From Bacteroidales bacterium (GTDB lineage Bacteria; Bacteroidota; Bacteroidia; Bacteroidales; F082): a DNA stretch of 64,000 nt. A program made the translations under genes and the position numbers. A model generated the notes under the pieces. The model had not been told where the DNA came from, did no database searches, and saw only the letters and a program-made list of their open reading frames with translations. The stretch spans positions 1 through 64,000 of the forward strand of contig JANQGJ010000060.1 of NCBI GenBank assembly GCA_028277395.1. Reading direction: 5' to 3'. Positions 8,581 to 16,678 of the stretch are shown here, piece after piece; the stretch's first letter is position 1, and each line of letters starts with the position of its first letter.

Positions 8581-10236
8581 CTATTTAGCTCCCAAAGAAA
8601 TATCAACTCCTATAGCTACAGCAAAAGTCTCTTTCAGATATGATTCTGTGTAGTCAATTATTGTTCCGCTACCCATAACTTCATAACTCATAGGATATTC
8701 CTGTTTATCATATGATGTCAGGTAGGTGCCCAGGTTGATTCTGAAAGTGTCATTTATTCTATAAGCACCACCAACTGCAAATGTATTTGAAGTCAAACTG
8801 AAGCTAAGATTTGATTGGTAATACTGGTTAACACCTGTATGTGCGTGCAGATACCCTCCACTAATGAGAAAGTTGTCATTGATATTATACTCAAGACCTA
8901 TACCAAGCTCCCAGAAATTATTATCTACTTCTTTAGGGTCAGCATCTTCAGCCCAGCCGGTACCTTTGTCAAAATATGAATGGTAAGTTGCACTTATTCT
9001 CAAGGGATCAATTATTTTGTAATCAACACCTACTGATAACATTGCGGGAAGGTCTGCGTTGGTTTTTTCACCATCAGGGAACATATAAATCGGTGTTCCG
9101 TCAGGATTCATTCCAATAATGAAGCCTTTGTTATCTTTTACTTCATTTTCCAGTTCTAAACTGGTCTTAAACTCATATCTTAATCCTATGTTAAGATCAT
9201 CTTCCATGAATGATAAATTAGCCCCTATAATTGGAGTGATTCCACTTCCGGTTTGTTTTATATCACCTTCCTGATCACCCATCAATGCTGCTCCTGCTGC
9301 CAGTTGAGCCGATTGTGCTGCATATCCTTCCGAGTAAGAAACATAGGCACCTTGTCCTTGTTGAACAGTCAATGATCCGGCATTTTCAGTTCCCAGCAGA
9401 GTCAATCCATCCCTAAGAGCAATTAAAGTTGCTTGCGTAAGCGGATCACCTGCTGAAGCAGTTATCGCATCATCAAACGACATTTCACCAAGTGGAGAAT
9501 TCACAAGAGGATCCATTTGAGTTGCTGTGACACCAAACGCAGCAGCAGCTCCTGCTGTAAATTGAGAAAGCTCTGTCATCATTGTGTCAGCACGTATAGG
9601 TCCTCCAAAATCCTCATCTCTGATAAGTGTAATGTCTTTTATATATCCTTCATAAGTATTTTTAGCCATAACATATCTTGCTCCGGCAAAAACTGATAAA
9701 TTATCGTTTATTTCATAGCTAACACCTGCCTGCAATCCCCAGTAAACTGAAGTTCCCTCGAATTCCATGTCTACTGTATATCCGGTAACACCCTGATCAG
9801 CAAATGCCGGAACCAGTGATGCAATTGGTACCTCCATCATTGGAACCCCTCTGTCGAATTTGGCACTTCCACCTCCTCCCATTGGCATGAATCCAAATGA
9901 AAAAGCAAACTTCCCTTTATTGTATGATAAATAAACCGATGGAAATACAGGGGCAGTTACCTTGCCAGTATATTTCTGATCGTTTAAAAAAGGAAACGTT
10001 GATGTAATTGTTTGAGTCTGGAATATGCTTTGGCTGGATATGGAAATATGAAAACCGTCACCAAGTTTTGTCAAACCAGCAGGATTGTAAAATACAGCAT
10101 CAATATCAACTGTAGCACCACGTGATAGTAGTCTTGACCAGGCAGCACTCTGGTTTGAGTTATGGGTCAATCCTCCTGCAAAAATAAAACCAGAACTAAG
10201 AAGAATTCCAAGTAAAAGTAAACTAATTTTTTTCAT
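8581..10236 (-). CDS. FadL/OmpP1/TodX-family outer-membrane transport protein
   Basis: A 551-residue outer-membrane channel of the family that takes up long-chain fatty acids and other hydrophobic compounds. A signal peptide ends at about Ala20. The mature N-terminus GGLTHNSNQSAAW...ATVDIDAVFYNPAGLTKL matches the FadL hatch start with its NPAG motif. The remainder shows strands of a barrel (FAFSFGFMPMGGG, VYWGLQAGVSYEIN, DLNIGLRYEFKT, AVGGAYRI). It is longer than E. coli FadL (about 440 residues) because of an Ala-rich segment at about 205-325. The actual substrate cannot be told from sequence. Single gene, terminated by the shared hairpin. Confidence 0.9.
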   Translation of the reverse strand: MKKISLLLLGILLSSGFIFAGGLTHNSNQSAAWSRLLSRGATVDIDAVFYNPAGLTKLGDGFHISISSQSIFQTQTITSTFPFLNDQKYTGKVTAPVFPSVYLSYNKGKFAFSFGFMPMGGGGSAKFDRGVPMMEVPIASLVPAFADQGVTGYTVDMEFEGTSVYWGLQAGVSYEINDNLSVFAGARYVMAKNTYEGYIKDITLIRDEDFGGPIRADTMMTELSQFTAGAAAAFGVTATQMDPLVNSPLGEMSFDDAITASAGDPLTQATLIALRDGLTLLGTENAGSLTVQQGQGAYVSYSEGYAAQSAQLAAGAALMGDQEGDIKQTGSGITPIIGANLSFMEDDLNIGLRYEFKTSLELENEVKDNKGFIIGMNPDGTPIYMFPDGEKTNADLPAMLSVGVDYKIIDPLRISATYHSYFDKGTGWAEDADPKEVDNNFWELGIGLEYNINDNFLISGGYLHAHTGVNQYYQSNLSFSLTSNTFAVGGAYRINDTFRINLGTYLTSYDKQEYPMSYEVMGSGTIIDYTESYLKETFAVAIGVDISLGAK

Positions 10237-10328
10237 ACTTTAATTTTTTTGATTTATAACTATTTTGCTAATATATGTAAAAAGTTTAATATTTCTATGG
10301 ATAGTGCAAATCCCAGGAGCCTAAAACG

Positions 10329-10365
10329 AAAGAATGCATCTGATCCCGATCAAGATGCATTCTTT
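10329..10365 (-). terminator. Rho-independent terminator
   Basis: A 13-bp perfect stem, 10329-10341 with 10353-10365 (AAAGAATGCATCT/AGATGCATTCTTT), lies just after the stop of the small lipoprotein gene read on the minus strand, followed on that strand by a short T-rich stretch. The tail is weak, so termination may be partial. Confidence 0.7.
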
Positions 10366-10380
10366 ATAAGTCTATAAGGA

Positions 10381-10665
10381 TTACCATGTATAATCACATG
10401 ATTCCCATAGTTTTCTTTCTTCCTCTTCAGTTATTTTTGCTGCTTCATCGGGCGTATATTCCTTCGAAGTTTTTTCCAGCATACAATCACAAAAGTCAAC
10501 AGCATTTTTATCTTCAACCCCATTAGTTTTCATAAACTCTTTACAACTCTTTGTCCATTCGGCTTTTTGTTCATCACTCCAGGTATCAGCCTTTGAGTCA
10601 CAGTTGCATGACCCGGTAATCAATAATAGTCCAAATGCTACAAATAATAGATTAATAATTTTCAT
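10381..10665 (-). CDS. Small predicted lipoprotein (94 residues)
   Basis: Start chosen at the ATG at 10665 because it begins a compact lipoprotein signal (MKIINLLFVAFGLLLITGSC, lipobox Cys at residue 20); a longer frame would need a TTG start. The mature part is acidic and Cys-containing (EFMKTNG...AVDFCDCMLEK, KLWESCDYTW), with a C-x-C pair and a YTPDEAAKIT segment. It resembles small conserved Bacteroidota lipoproteins of unknown function. Single gene with its own terminator; no operon partner. Confidence 0.75.
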   Translation of the reverse strand: MKIINLLFVAFGLLLITGSCNCDSKADTWSDEQKAEWTKSCKEFMKTNGVEDKNAVDFCDCMLEKTSKEYTPDEAAKITEEEERKLWESCDYTW

Positions 10666-10782
10666 TTTATTATGTTTTAATTTCAATAGAAAGAATTAAT
10701 GTTGTTAAAATCCAAAGTTAAACAATATTTCAGTATTCTGGTTATTTTTGTCTTATAATGGAAACTACAGATATGTAACTGT

Positions 10783-10798
10783 TATTTGATATCAAATA
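10783..10798. promoter_or_regulatory. 16-bp perfect palindrome upstream of rdgB
   Basis: TATTTGAT followed by its exact reverse complement ATCAAATA, 53 nt before the rdgB start and between divergent genes. Its position fits an operator for a dimeric regulator, but an AT-rich palindrome can also arise by chance. Confidence 0.3.
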
Positions 10799-10850
10799 TA
10801 TACCGGATTTTTTAGCTTCTTGTCCAGTAATAATCTACTAATATATTAAC

Positions 10851-11432
10851 ATGAAAGAAATAGTTTTTGCAACAAACAATGAAAATAAATTACAGGAAAT
10901 AAGAAATATCCTGTCTGATGGATTCATAGTTTTAGGATTGTCAGACATTGGATTTAATACAGATATACCTGAAACGGGGACCACACTTCAGCAGAATGCA
11001 TCAATTAAATCAACAACCATTTATAAACAATATAATATTAATTGCTTCTCTGATGATACAGGTCTTGAAGTAGAAGCGTTGGGCAATAAGCCTGGTGTTT
11101 TTTCTGCAAGATATGCCGGGATTAATTCTACTTACGATGAAAATGTTGATAAGCTGTTGCAGGAATTGAAAGGAGTGGAAAACAGAGTAGCAGCGTTTAG
11201 TACAGTAATTTCTTTGTTTTTAAATGGTAAGGAGTATTTTTTTGAAGGCCGGATTTCCGGAACAATAACTCATAAAAGACATGGTGAAAGGGGGTTTGGT
11301 TATGATCCGGTATTCCTTCCCGACGGATACAATGTTACTTTTGCCCAGATGTTACCCGAACTGAAAAATAAAATAAGCCATAGAGCACTTGCTACGAAAA
11401 AATTAGTGTTTTTTTTACAGAATGAAGTATAG
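10851..11432 (+). CDS. rdgB: RdgB/HAM1 non-canonical purine NTP pyrophosphatase
   Basis: A 193-residue enzyme that hydrolyses dITP, ITP and XTP to the monophosphates, keeping deaminated purines out of DNA and RNA. The N-terminal signature FATNNENKLQEI (6-17) and the SDDTGLEVEALGNKPGVFSARYAG block (substrate and Mg-binding) are intact, as is GERGFGYDPVFLP in the C-terminal half. Length matches the family. It faces the ddl gene with only 10 nt between the stops, so no separate terminator is seen. Confidence 0.95.
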   Translation: MKEIVFATNNENKLQEIRNILSDGFIVLGLSDIGFNTDIPETGTTLQQNASIKSTTIYKQYNINCFSDDTGLEVEALGNKPGVFSARYAGINSTYDENVDKLLQELKGVENRVAAFSTVISLFLNGKEYFFEGRISGTITHKRHGERGFGYDPVFLPDGYNVTFAQMLPELKNKISHRALATKKLVFFLQNEV

Positions 11433-11442
11433 TTACGATTTG

Positions 11443-12420
11443 TTAAGTGAATAGTCCTTCTACAAGCTCATTAAACAAATCAGAAATTGATATTCCCATA
11501 GCTCCGGCTTGTTTTGGTATGATACTGGCTTTGGATAATCCGGGAACTGTATTTATTTCTATGAAATACAATTGGTTTTCAGCTAGTATATAATCAATTC
11601 TTACTATACCGCTACATCCAAGTTTATTATATATCAGAGCAGATACAGCCTTTATGTCAGTCTCTTTATCAACATCCAGATCTATCGGAGGTGTAATCTC
11701 ATCAGCTTTACCTATCGTATATTTCGCCTCGTAATCAAAAAATTCATTGTTAGTTATTATTTCAGTTAACGGAAGGACAATAAGCTTATTTTTGCTTCTG
11801 TACAGGCCACAGTCTATTTCCCGCCCAACTATCATTTCTTCAATTAAAATTCGGTCATCGTAGCTAAAAGCTTCATCTATTGCAGCAGGAAGTTCATTTG
11901 CTTTGGTAACTTTTGAAACACCAACGCTTGATCCGCTTCGGCATGGTTTAACAAATACCGGTAATCCCAGGGTTGAAATAATATCATTAACATTGAAACT
12001 ATCATCTGAAGAAAATGAAAGGGAATTTGCTACATTAACTCCCAGTGTTGTAACAAATCTATTGCAATGGTATTTATTGAATGTTAATGCTGATACATCC
12101 ATATTGCTTGAGGTATAAGGAATACCAAGCATGTCAAAGTATCCCAATATTTTACCATCCTCTCCGGGAGTACCGTGAATTGCGTTAAAAACACAATGGA
12201 ATATTATCTTTTCGCCTGATAATGTGAGACTAAAGTCGGTTTTGTTTACCGAGAAGCGAGTTCCTGTACTATCTTCATAATACCAATCATCACGGGTAAT
12301 TAAGATTACATAGGCAGCAAATCTTTCAATGTCCAGATTTTCGCAGACCATATGGGCACTTTCAACAGATATTTCATATTCTTTTGAATATCCTCCACAA
12401 ATTACAGCAATGTTTTTCAT
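11443..12420 (-). CDS. ddl: D-alanine--D-alanine ligase
   Basis: A 325-residue ATP-grasp enzyme joining two D-alanines for peptidoglycan. The N-terminal domain starts IAVICGGYSKEYEISVESA, the loop HGTPGEDGKILGYFDMLGIPYTSS is the Ddl signature, and the ATP-grasp core shows KPCRSGSSVGVSKV and the metal site segment FIEINTVPGLSKASI. Divergent from the PASTA gene; ddl, PASTA and RluD genes are commonly neighbours in Bacteroidota. A good promoter lies directly upstream on the minus strand. Confidence 0.96.
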   Translation of the reverse strand: MKNIAVICGGYSKEYEISVESAHMVCENLDIERFAAYVILITRDDWYYEDSTGTRFSVNKTDFSLTLSGEKIIFHCVFNAIHGTPGEDGKILGYFDMLGIPYTSSNMDVSALTFNKYHCNRFVTTLGVNVANSLSFSSDDSFNVNDIISTLGLPVFVKPCRSGSSVGVSKVTKANELPAAIDEAFSYDDRILIEEMIVGREIDCGLYRSKNKLIVLPLTEIITNNEFFDYEAKYTIGKADEITPPIDLDVDKETDIKAVSALIYNKLGCSGIVRIDYILAENQLYFIEINTVPGLSKASIIPKQAGAMGISISDLFNELVEGLFT

Positions 12421-12435
12421 TTTTTACATTTTATA

Positions 12436-12465
12436 CAAATTTAATCTCTTTTTTCAACAGGCAAA
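12436..12465 (-). promoter_or_regulatory. Promoter for ddl (Bacteroidota-type)
   Basis: On the minus strand TTTG (complement of 12462-12465) is followed after 18 bp by TAAATTTG (complement of 12436-12443), matching the Bacteroidota pattern TTTG - about 19 bp - TAnnTTTG. The box ends 15 bp before the ddl ATG. Confidence 0.65.
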
Positions 12466-12494
12466 TTATGTACCATAAGAAGCTTAATAATTTT

Positions 12495-12502
12495 TAACTT
12501 TG
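12495..12502 (+). promoter_or_regulatory. Probable -7 box for the PASTA operon
   Basis: TAACTTTG matches TAnnTTTG and lies 94 bp upstream of the PASTA gene start. A clear -33 TTTG is not visible at the expected distance, so the element is tentative. Confidence 0.45.
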
Positions 12503-12596
12503 CACTCAAAGTATAACTATGAAAATTTGACTGAAATGTATGTAATTATTGATTTTTTAAAATGTTAATAAACAATATTTTCAATCGAATTAAGTT

Positions 12597-13499
12597 ATGG
12601 AAATGAAGCCAAAACCAGTTGATATAAACAGTAATAAAAAGATGAGTTTTTTTTATTTTTTTGGACAGAAGAAATTTTACATCCATTTTTTAATTGCAAT
12701 TGCCATATCAATACTTTTGATCTGGATTGTACTTAAATCCATGGACTTATTTACTCATCACGGAGATGTTTATATTGTTCCGGATTTCAGTGGGTATACC
12801 ATAAAAGATCTGAATGAAAAGGGCTATGATGAATATTTTGAGTTTGTGATAATTGATTCAGTATATTATAGAAGTAAAGAGAAAGGTACTGTGATATTGC
12901 AACACCCATTATCCGGATCAAAGGTAAAACAGGGCAGACATGTGTACCTTACCATTGTAGCACAATCGCCGGAAAAGGTTAAAATGCCTAATTTAAAGAA
13001 TCTTTCTTTGCGCCAGGCTTTAGTAACATTGGAATCATATGAACTTCTTGTGGGCAATCTTGAATACATTCAGTATTTTGCCCGTAATGCCGTTGTTGAT
13101 CAATTACTGGATGATGAACCTGTTGAACCTGATACAGAATTGTTGAAAGGTACCGTTGTTGATCTCGTTTTGGGCAAAGGAGACAGAACTATTATGATAC
13201 CTATGCCTTTTTTAATCGGACTAAAACAGGGTGATGTTAGACGAAAATTACATTTTAACTCCCTTAATCTGGGTAGAGAGTATTTTATGGATGATGATGA
13301 TACAACGCATGCCAGAGTGTATAAAACAGATCCTGAAACTTTAACCGAAGAACAACTTTTCCTCGGACAACCCGTTAATATATGGTATCGTTCAGATGAA
13401 TTAATTGATTTTCATGAATACCTGCAACAGTTTAATCCTGATACTATAGCTGAGGTTACAAATGATACAGAAAATAAAATACTTGAGGATGAATATTAG
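12597..13499 (+). CDS. Membrane-anchored PASTA-domain protein
   Basis: A 300-residue protein with a short cytoplasmic N-terminus, one membrane helix (about 30-48, FLIAIAISILLIWIVL) and three periplasmic PASTA domains: about 58-122 (VPDFSGYTIKDLNEKGY), 123-195 (MPNLKNLSLRQALVTLES) and 200-268 (MPFLIGLKQGDVRRKL). PASTA domains bind muropeptides or beta-lactams in other phyla, but here no Ser/Thr kinase or transpeptidase domain is attached. It is divergent from ddl and starts an overlapping operon with a T9SS cargo gene and RluD. A role near cell-wall synthesis is inferred from domain and neighbour. Confidence 0.9.
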   Translation: MEMKPKPVDINSNKKMSFFYFFGQKKFYIHFLIAIAISILLIWIVLKSMDLFTHHGDVYIVPDFSGYTIKDLNEKGYDEYFEFVIIDSVYYRSKEKGTVILQHPLSGSKVKQGRHVYLTIVAQSPEKVKMPNLKNLSLRQALVTLESYELLVGNLEYIQYFARNAVVDQLLDDEPVEPDTELLKGTVVDLVLGKGDRTIMIPMPFLIGLKQGDVRRKLHFNSLNLGREYFMDDDDTTHARVYKTDPETLTEEQLFLGQPVNIWYRSDELIDFHEYLQQFNPDTIAEVTNDTENKILEDEY

Positions 13500-15633
13500 A
13501 CTAATCATTGTTGTACTGTTGTCATGTACAGTTTACTCTTTAAGTTCACAAGAATATGTAACAGGTCTTGTGGTAAACGAATCAATTGAGTATGAATTGA
13601 AAAAAAACACGTTCCCTAAGGACAATAGTGACCGAAATATGAAAGAACCTGAGGCAGTTTTGTTACCTTTCTTCGATGACTTCTCAACTATAACAATATT
13701 TCCTGATCAGTCATTATGGGACGGGAACTCTGTTTTTATAAATAAGGATTTTCCTTATATGCCTGTTAATCTTGGTGCAGCTACCTTCGATGCTATTGAC
13801 GGTTCAGGAAAAATCTATAGTGATGCTTCCTGGATGCCATTTATGGCTGATGAGCTCATGTCGCAACCCATTAGATTGGATTCCATATTTCAGCCTGTTG
13901 CCAGAAAACTCAGTCCTTCAGATTCTGTTTATTTGAGTTTTTATTATCAACCACAGGGGGTTGCCGATTACCCACAGCAATATGACTCGTTGATATTAGA
14001 GTTTTCGCGACTTACAGGGGAAATGATCTTTTCACATATGGATTCTGTTTTTGTAAATGCTGATTTATATTTAAGTGGTCCTAATGATACTATCTGGCCA
14101 TTGGATACTTTGTGGGCACCGATAGGGTGTAATCCTGATGTTTTTACAATTAATTATAATATTATTGTTTGGGGAGATACAGTTGAAGTTGCATGTGATT
14201 CAGTTTTTATTCCTGAAGTTGTTTGGGACAGGATCTGGTACTCAGAAGGATTAAGCCTGGAAGAGTTTTATGGTAGTTATGGCAGGTATATGCTTCAGGT
14301 TAATATCCCTGTTATTGACACATTTTATTTTTCAGATGAATTCAGGTTTAGATTTAGAAATTATGCAAGTGTATCAAACTCCAGTTATCCCGATTCATGG
14401 AAAAGCAATGGAGACCAGTGGAATATTGACTATGTTTACCTTAATTATAACAGATCGGCAGGTGATACCACATACAGGGCATTAACTTTTTCTCAGAGAG
14501 CACCTTCATTTTTGAAACATTATGAAGTTATGCCATTTAATCATTATAACAGATCGCAAATTGCAAATACAAAGACTGAATTTCAAATGTTTATTGCAAA
14601 CCTTGATGATATTGAACGTAATACGAAATACTCTTACCATGTTGAACAGGTAAATGGAATTTTTAAATATGATTATAATGGAGGTAGCTGTAATTTAAAG
14701 CCATTCTATGAGATTGGTTTTCAGCAATGTGTTGGTTGTGGAACTGCACATGCATGTCCCCCGGTTAAGTCTGTATTTTCTGCAATTGGAAATCCTGATA
14801 CTGTTTCTTACATTATCAAACACTTCATAAGCGATTCTTCTGATAATAATTCTATTGTTGATTCTGCAATTTATCACCAGGGTTTCTATAATTATTTTGC
14901 TTATGATGATGGTACTCCTGAAGCTGGTTACGGGTATGAAGGATCTGAAGCTGAAATTGCTTGTCAATTTGATTTAAGCGAAGCGGATACATTATATGGT
15001 GTGCAAATGTATTTTAACAGGACATTAAATGATGCGAATGAAGTTTACTTTGATATAGTAGTTTGGGGTGATAATAGTGGAAAACCAGGACAGGAGTTAT
15101 ACAGATTAGAAAATCAGAAAGTAGGTTGGACAAATGGGTTATATTCTTTTCATCCCTATATCCTTGGTGAACCTCAGGTACTTAGTGGAACTTTTTATAT
15201 AGGTTGGAATAAGTTTGGTAGAAATAGTATTAATATTGGCATGGATGCTAACAATGACAGAAGTGACCGCGTGTTTTTTAAAACACCAGGTGAAGATTGG
15301 CAGGGTTCTAATCACAAAGGTGCTTTATTGATAAGACCATTTTTCGGTTCAGATATAATTATGTCTGCTGATACTGAAAGTTTCGAAAAGGATAATAATA
15401 AACTAATTATCTTTCCAAATCCTGCCTCTGATTATTTTACTATTGGTAATCAGGATATAATAAACAATCCTTTGTCTGAAATTCAAATTTATAATGTATT
15501 CGGTCAGATGGTAACTACTCAAAAGGGACCGGGATTACGAATAAAGACAAATACTCTTCCACAGGGAATTTATATTGTACGTGTGTTAAGTGATAATAAG
15601 CAATACTCTTCAAAACTATTTATCAACAGATGA
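13489..15633 (+). CDS. Secreted protein with T9SS sorting domain, function unknown
   Basis: A 714-residue exported protein. The start at 13489 is preferred: it gives a normal signal peptide (MNIRLIIVVLLSCTVYSLSS) and its ATG overlaps the upstream stop (ATGAATATTAG), suggesting translational coupling; an alternative start at 13462 has a GAGG motif before it. The central region resembles large Bacteroidota surface proteins (PFFDDFS, DSVYLSFYYQPQG, FRFRNYAS) and has a cysteine cluster, CVGCGTAHACPP. The C-terminal 75 residues form a T9SS type A tail (IFPNPASDYFTIG ... QGIYIVRVLS). No catalytic motif seen. Its stop overlaps the rluD start by 4 bases. Confidence 0.85.
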   Translation: MNIRLIIVVLLSCTVYSLSSQEYVTGLVVNESIEYELKKNTFPKDNSDRNMKEPEAVLLPFFDDFSTITIFPDQSLWDGNSVFINKDFPYMPVNLGAATFDAIDGSGKIYSDASWMPFMADELMSQPIRLDSIFQPVARKLSPSDSVYLSFYYQPQGVADYPQQYDSLILEFSRLTGEMIFSHMDSVFVNADLYLSGPNDTIWPLDTLWAPIGCNPDVFTINYNIIVWGDTVEVACDSVFIPEVVWDRIWYSEGLSLEEFYGSYGRYMLQVNIPVIDTFYFSDEFRFRFRNYASVSNSSYPDSWKSNGDQWNIDYVYLNYNRSAGDTTYRALTFSQRAPSFLKHYEVMPFNHYNRSQIANTKTEFQMFIANLDDIERNTKYSYHVEQVNGIFKYDYNGGSCNLKPFYEIGFQQCVGCGTAHACPPVKSVFSAIGNPDTVSYIIKHFISDSSDNNSIVDSAIYHQGFYNYFAYDDGTPEAGYGYEGSEAEIACQFDLSEADTLYGVQMYFNRTLNDANEVYFDIVVWGDNSGKPGQELYRLENQKVGWTNGLYSFHPYILGEPQVLSGTFYIGWNKFGRNSINIGMDANNDRSDRVFFKTPGEDWQGSNHKGALLIRPFFGSDIIMSADTESFEKDNNKLIIFPNPASDYFTIGNQDIINNPLSEIQIYNVFGQMVTTQKGPGLRIKTNTLPQGIYIVRVLSDNKQYSSKLFINR

Positions 15634-16676
15634 CGGAAGATCAGCCAATAAATTCTACCGAGGAAAGTTTTGAACTATATGAACATCACAATATTGTTGT
15701 TGATCCGGGACAATCTCCTGTACGGATTGACAAGTTTCTGTTTGGAAAAATAATTAATGTTTCACGGAATAAAGTTCAGCAGGCCGCTAAAGCTGGTAAT
15801 ATACTTGTAAATAATGTTGCAGTTAAAGCAAATTATAAAGTAAAACCAAATGATAATATTTCGGTGGTTATGACTTATCCGCCACGTGACGTGGAGATCT
15901 ATGCTGAAGATATTCCTATTGATATAGTTCATGAAGATGATGATATTATTGTGATCAATAAACAGGCAGGTTTGGTTGTGCATCCTGGTCATGCAAATTA
16001 TACAGGGACATTGCTAAACGGATTAAAATATTATTTTGAAAAAACAAATCAGTTGGATATTGAGAATGGTTTTGGCTATCTTGTACACAGGATTGACAAG
16101 GATACAACAGGTTTGTTGTTAATAACTAAAAATGAACTTGCTCAATCGAAACTGGCAAAGCAGTTTTTTGATCATAGTGTAAGCAGGGCTTATGAGGCAC
16201 TTGTTTGGGGTGATGTTGAAAATGATAATGGTACAATTGAGGGACATATAGGCAGAAGCCTGAAAGACAGGAGGGTAATGACTGTATTCCCTGATGGTGA
16301 ATATGGAAAGGAAGCAATCTCTCATTATAATGTAAAAAAACGATTTGGTTATGTTACCCTGGTAGAATGTCGTTTGGAAACCGGAAGAACACACCAGATT
16401 AGAGCCCATTTCAAACATATTGGACATCCTTTATTTAATGATGAACGATATGGTGGCGACAGTATCTTGAAAGGGACAACCTTTACAAAATACAAGCAAT
16501 TTGTGCAAAATTGTTTTAAAATAATACCCCGACAGTCATTACATGCACGTTCCCTGGGTTTTGTTCATCCAACAACCGGTGAAGAATTGAATTTTGAGTC
16601 AGAATTACCCGCAGATATGAAAGAGGTTCTTGATAAATGGCAGGGTTATGTAATTAACAGGGAGTTGGAATCATAA
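15630..16676 (+). CDS. rluD: RluD-family 23S rRNA pseudouridine synthase
   Basis: A 348-residue enzyme of the RluA/RluD family, which isomerises uridines of 23S rRNA (positions 1911, 1915 and 1917 in the E. coli enzyme). An S4 RNA-binding domain occupies about 30-85 (RIDKFLFGKIINVSRNKVQQAAKAG), followed by the catalytic domain with HRIDKDTTGLLLITKN and catalytic Asp156, and GRTHQIRAH later. The ATG overlaps the stop of the T9SS gene (ATGA), so it is the third gene of the PASTA operon. Paralogue choice among RluA, C and D rests on overall form and the gene neighbourhood. Confidence 0.93.
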   Translation: MTEDQPINSTEESFELYEHHNIVVDPGQSPVRIDKFLFGKIINVSRNKVQQAAKAGNILVNNVAVKANYKVKPNDNISVVMTYPPRDVEIYAEDIPIDIVHEDDDIIVINKQAGLVVHPGHANYTGTLLNGLKYYFEKTNQLDIENGFGYLVHRIDKDTTGLLLITKNELAQSKLAKQFFDHSVSRAYEALVWGDVENDNGTIEGHIGRSLKDRRVMTVFPDGEYGKEAISHYNVKKRFGYVTLVECRLETGRTHQIRAHFKHIGHPLFNDERYGGDSILKGTTFTKYKQFVQNCFKIIPRQSLHARSLGFVHPTTGEELNFESELPADMKEVLDKWQGYVINRELES

Positions 16677-16678
16677 AA

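Noticed and set aside
15893..15905. Palindrome CCACGTGACGTGG inside rluD
   Set aside because: It is in coding sequence of a conserved enzyme and shows no other regulatory context; probably chance.
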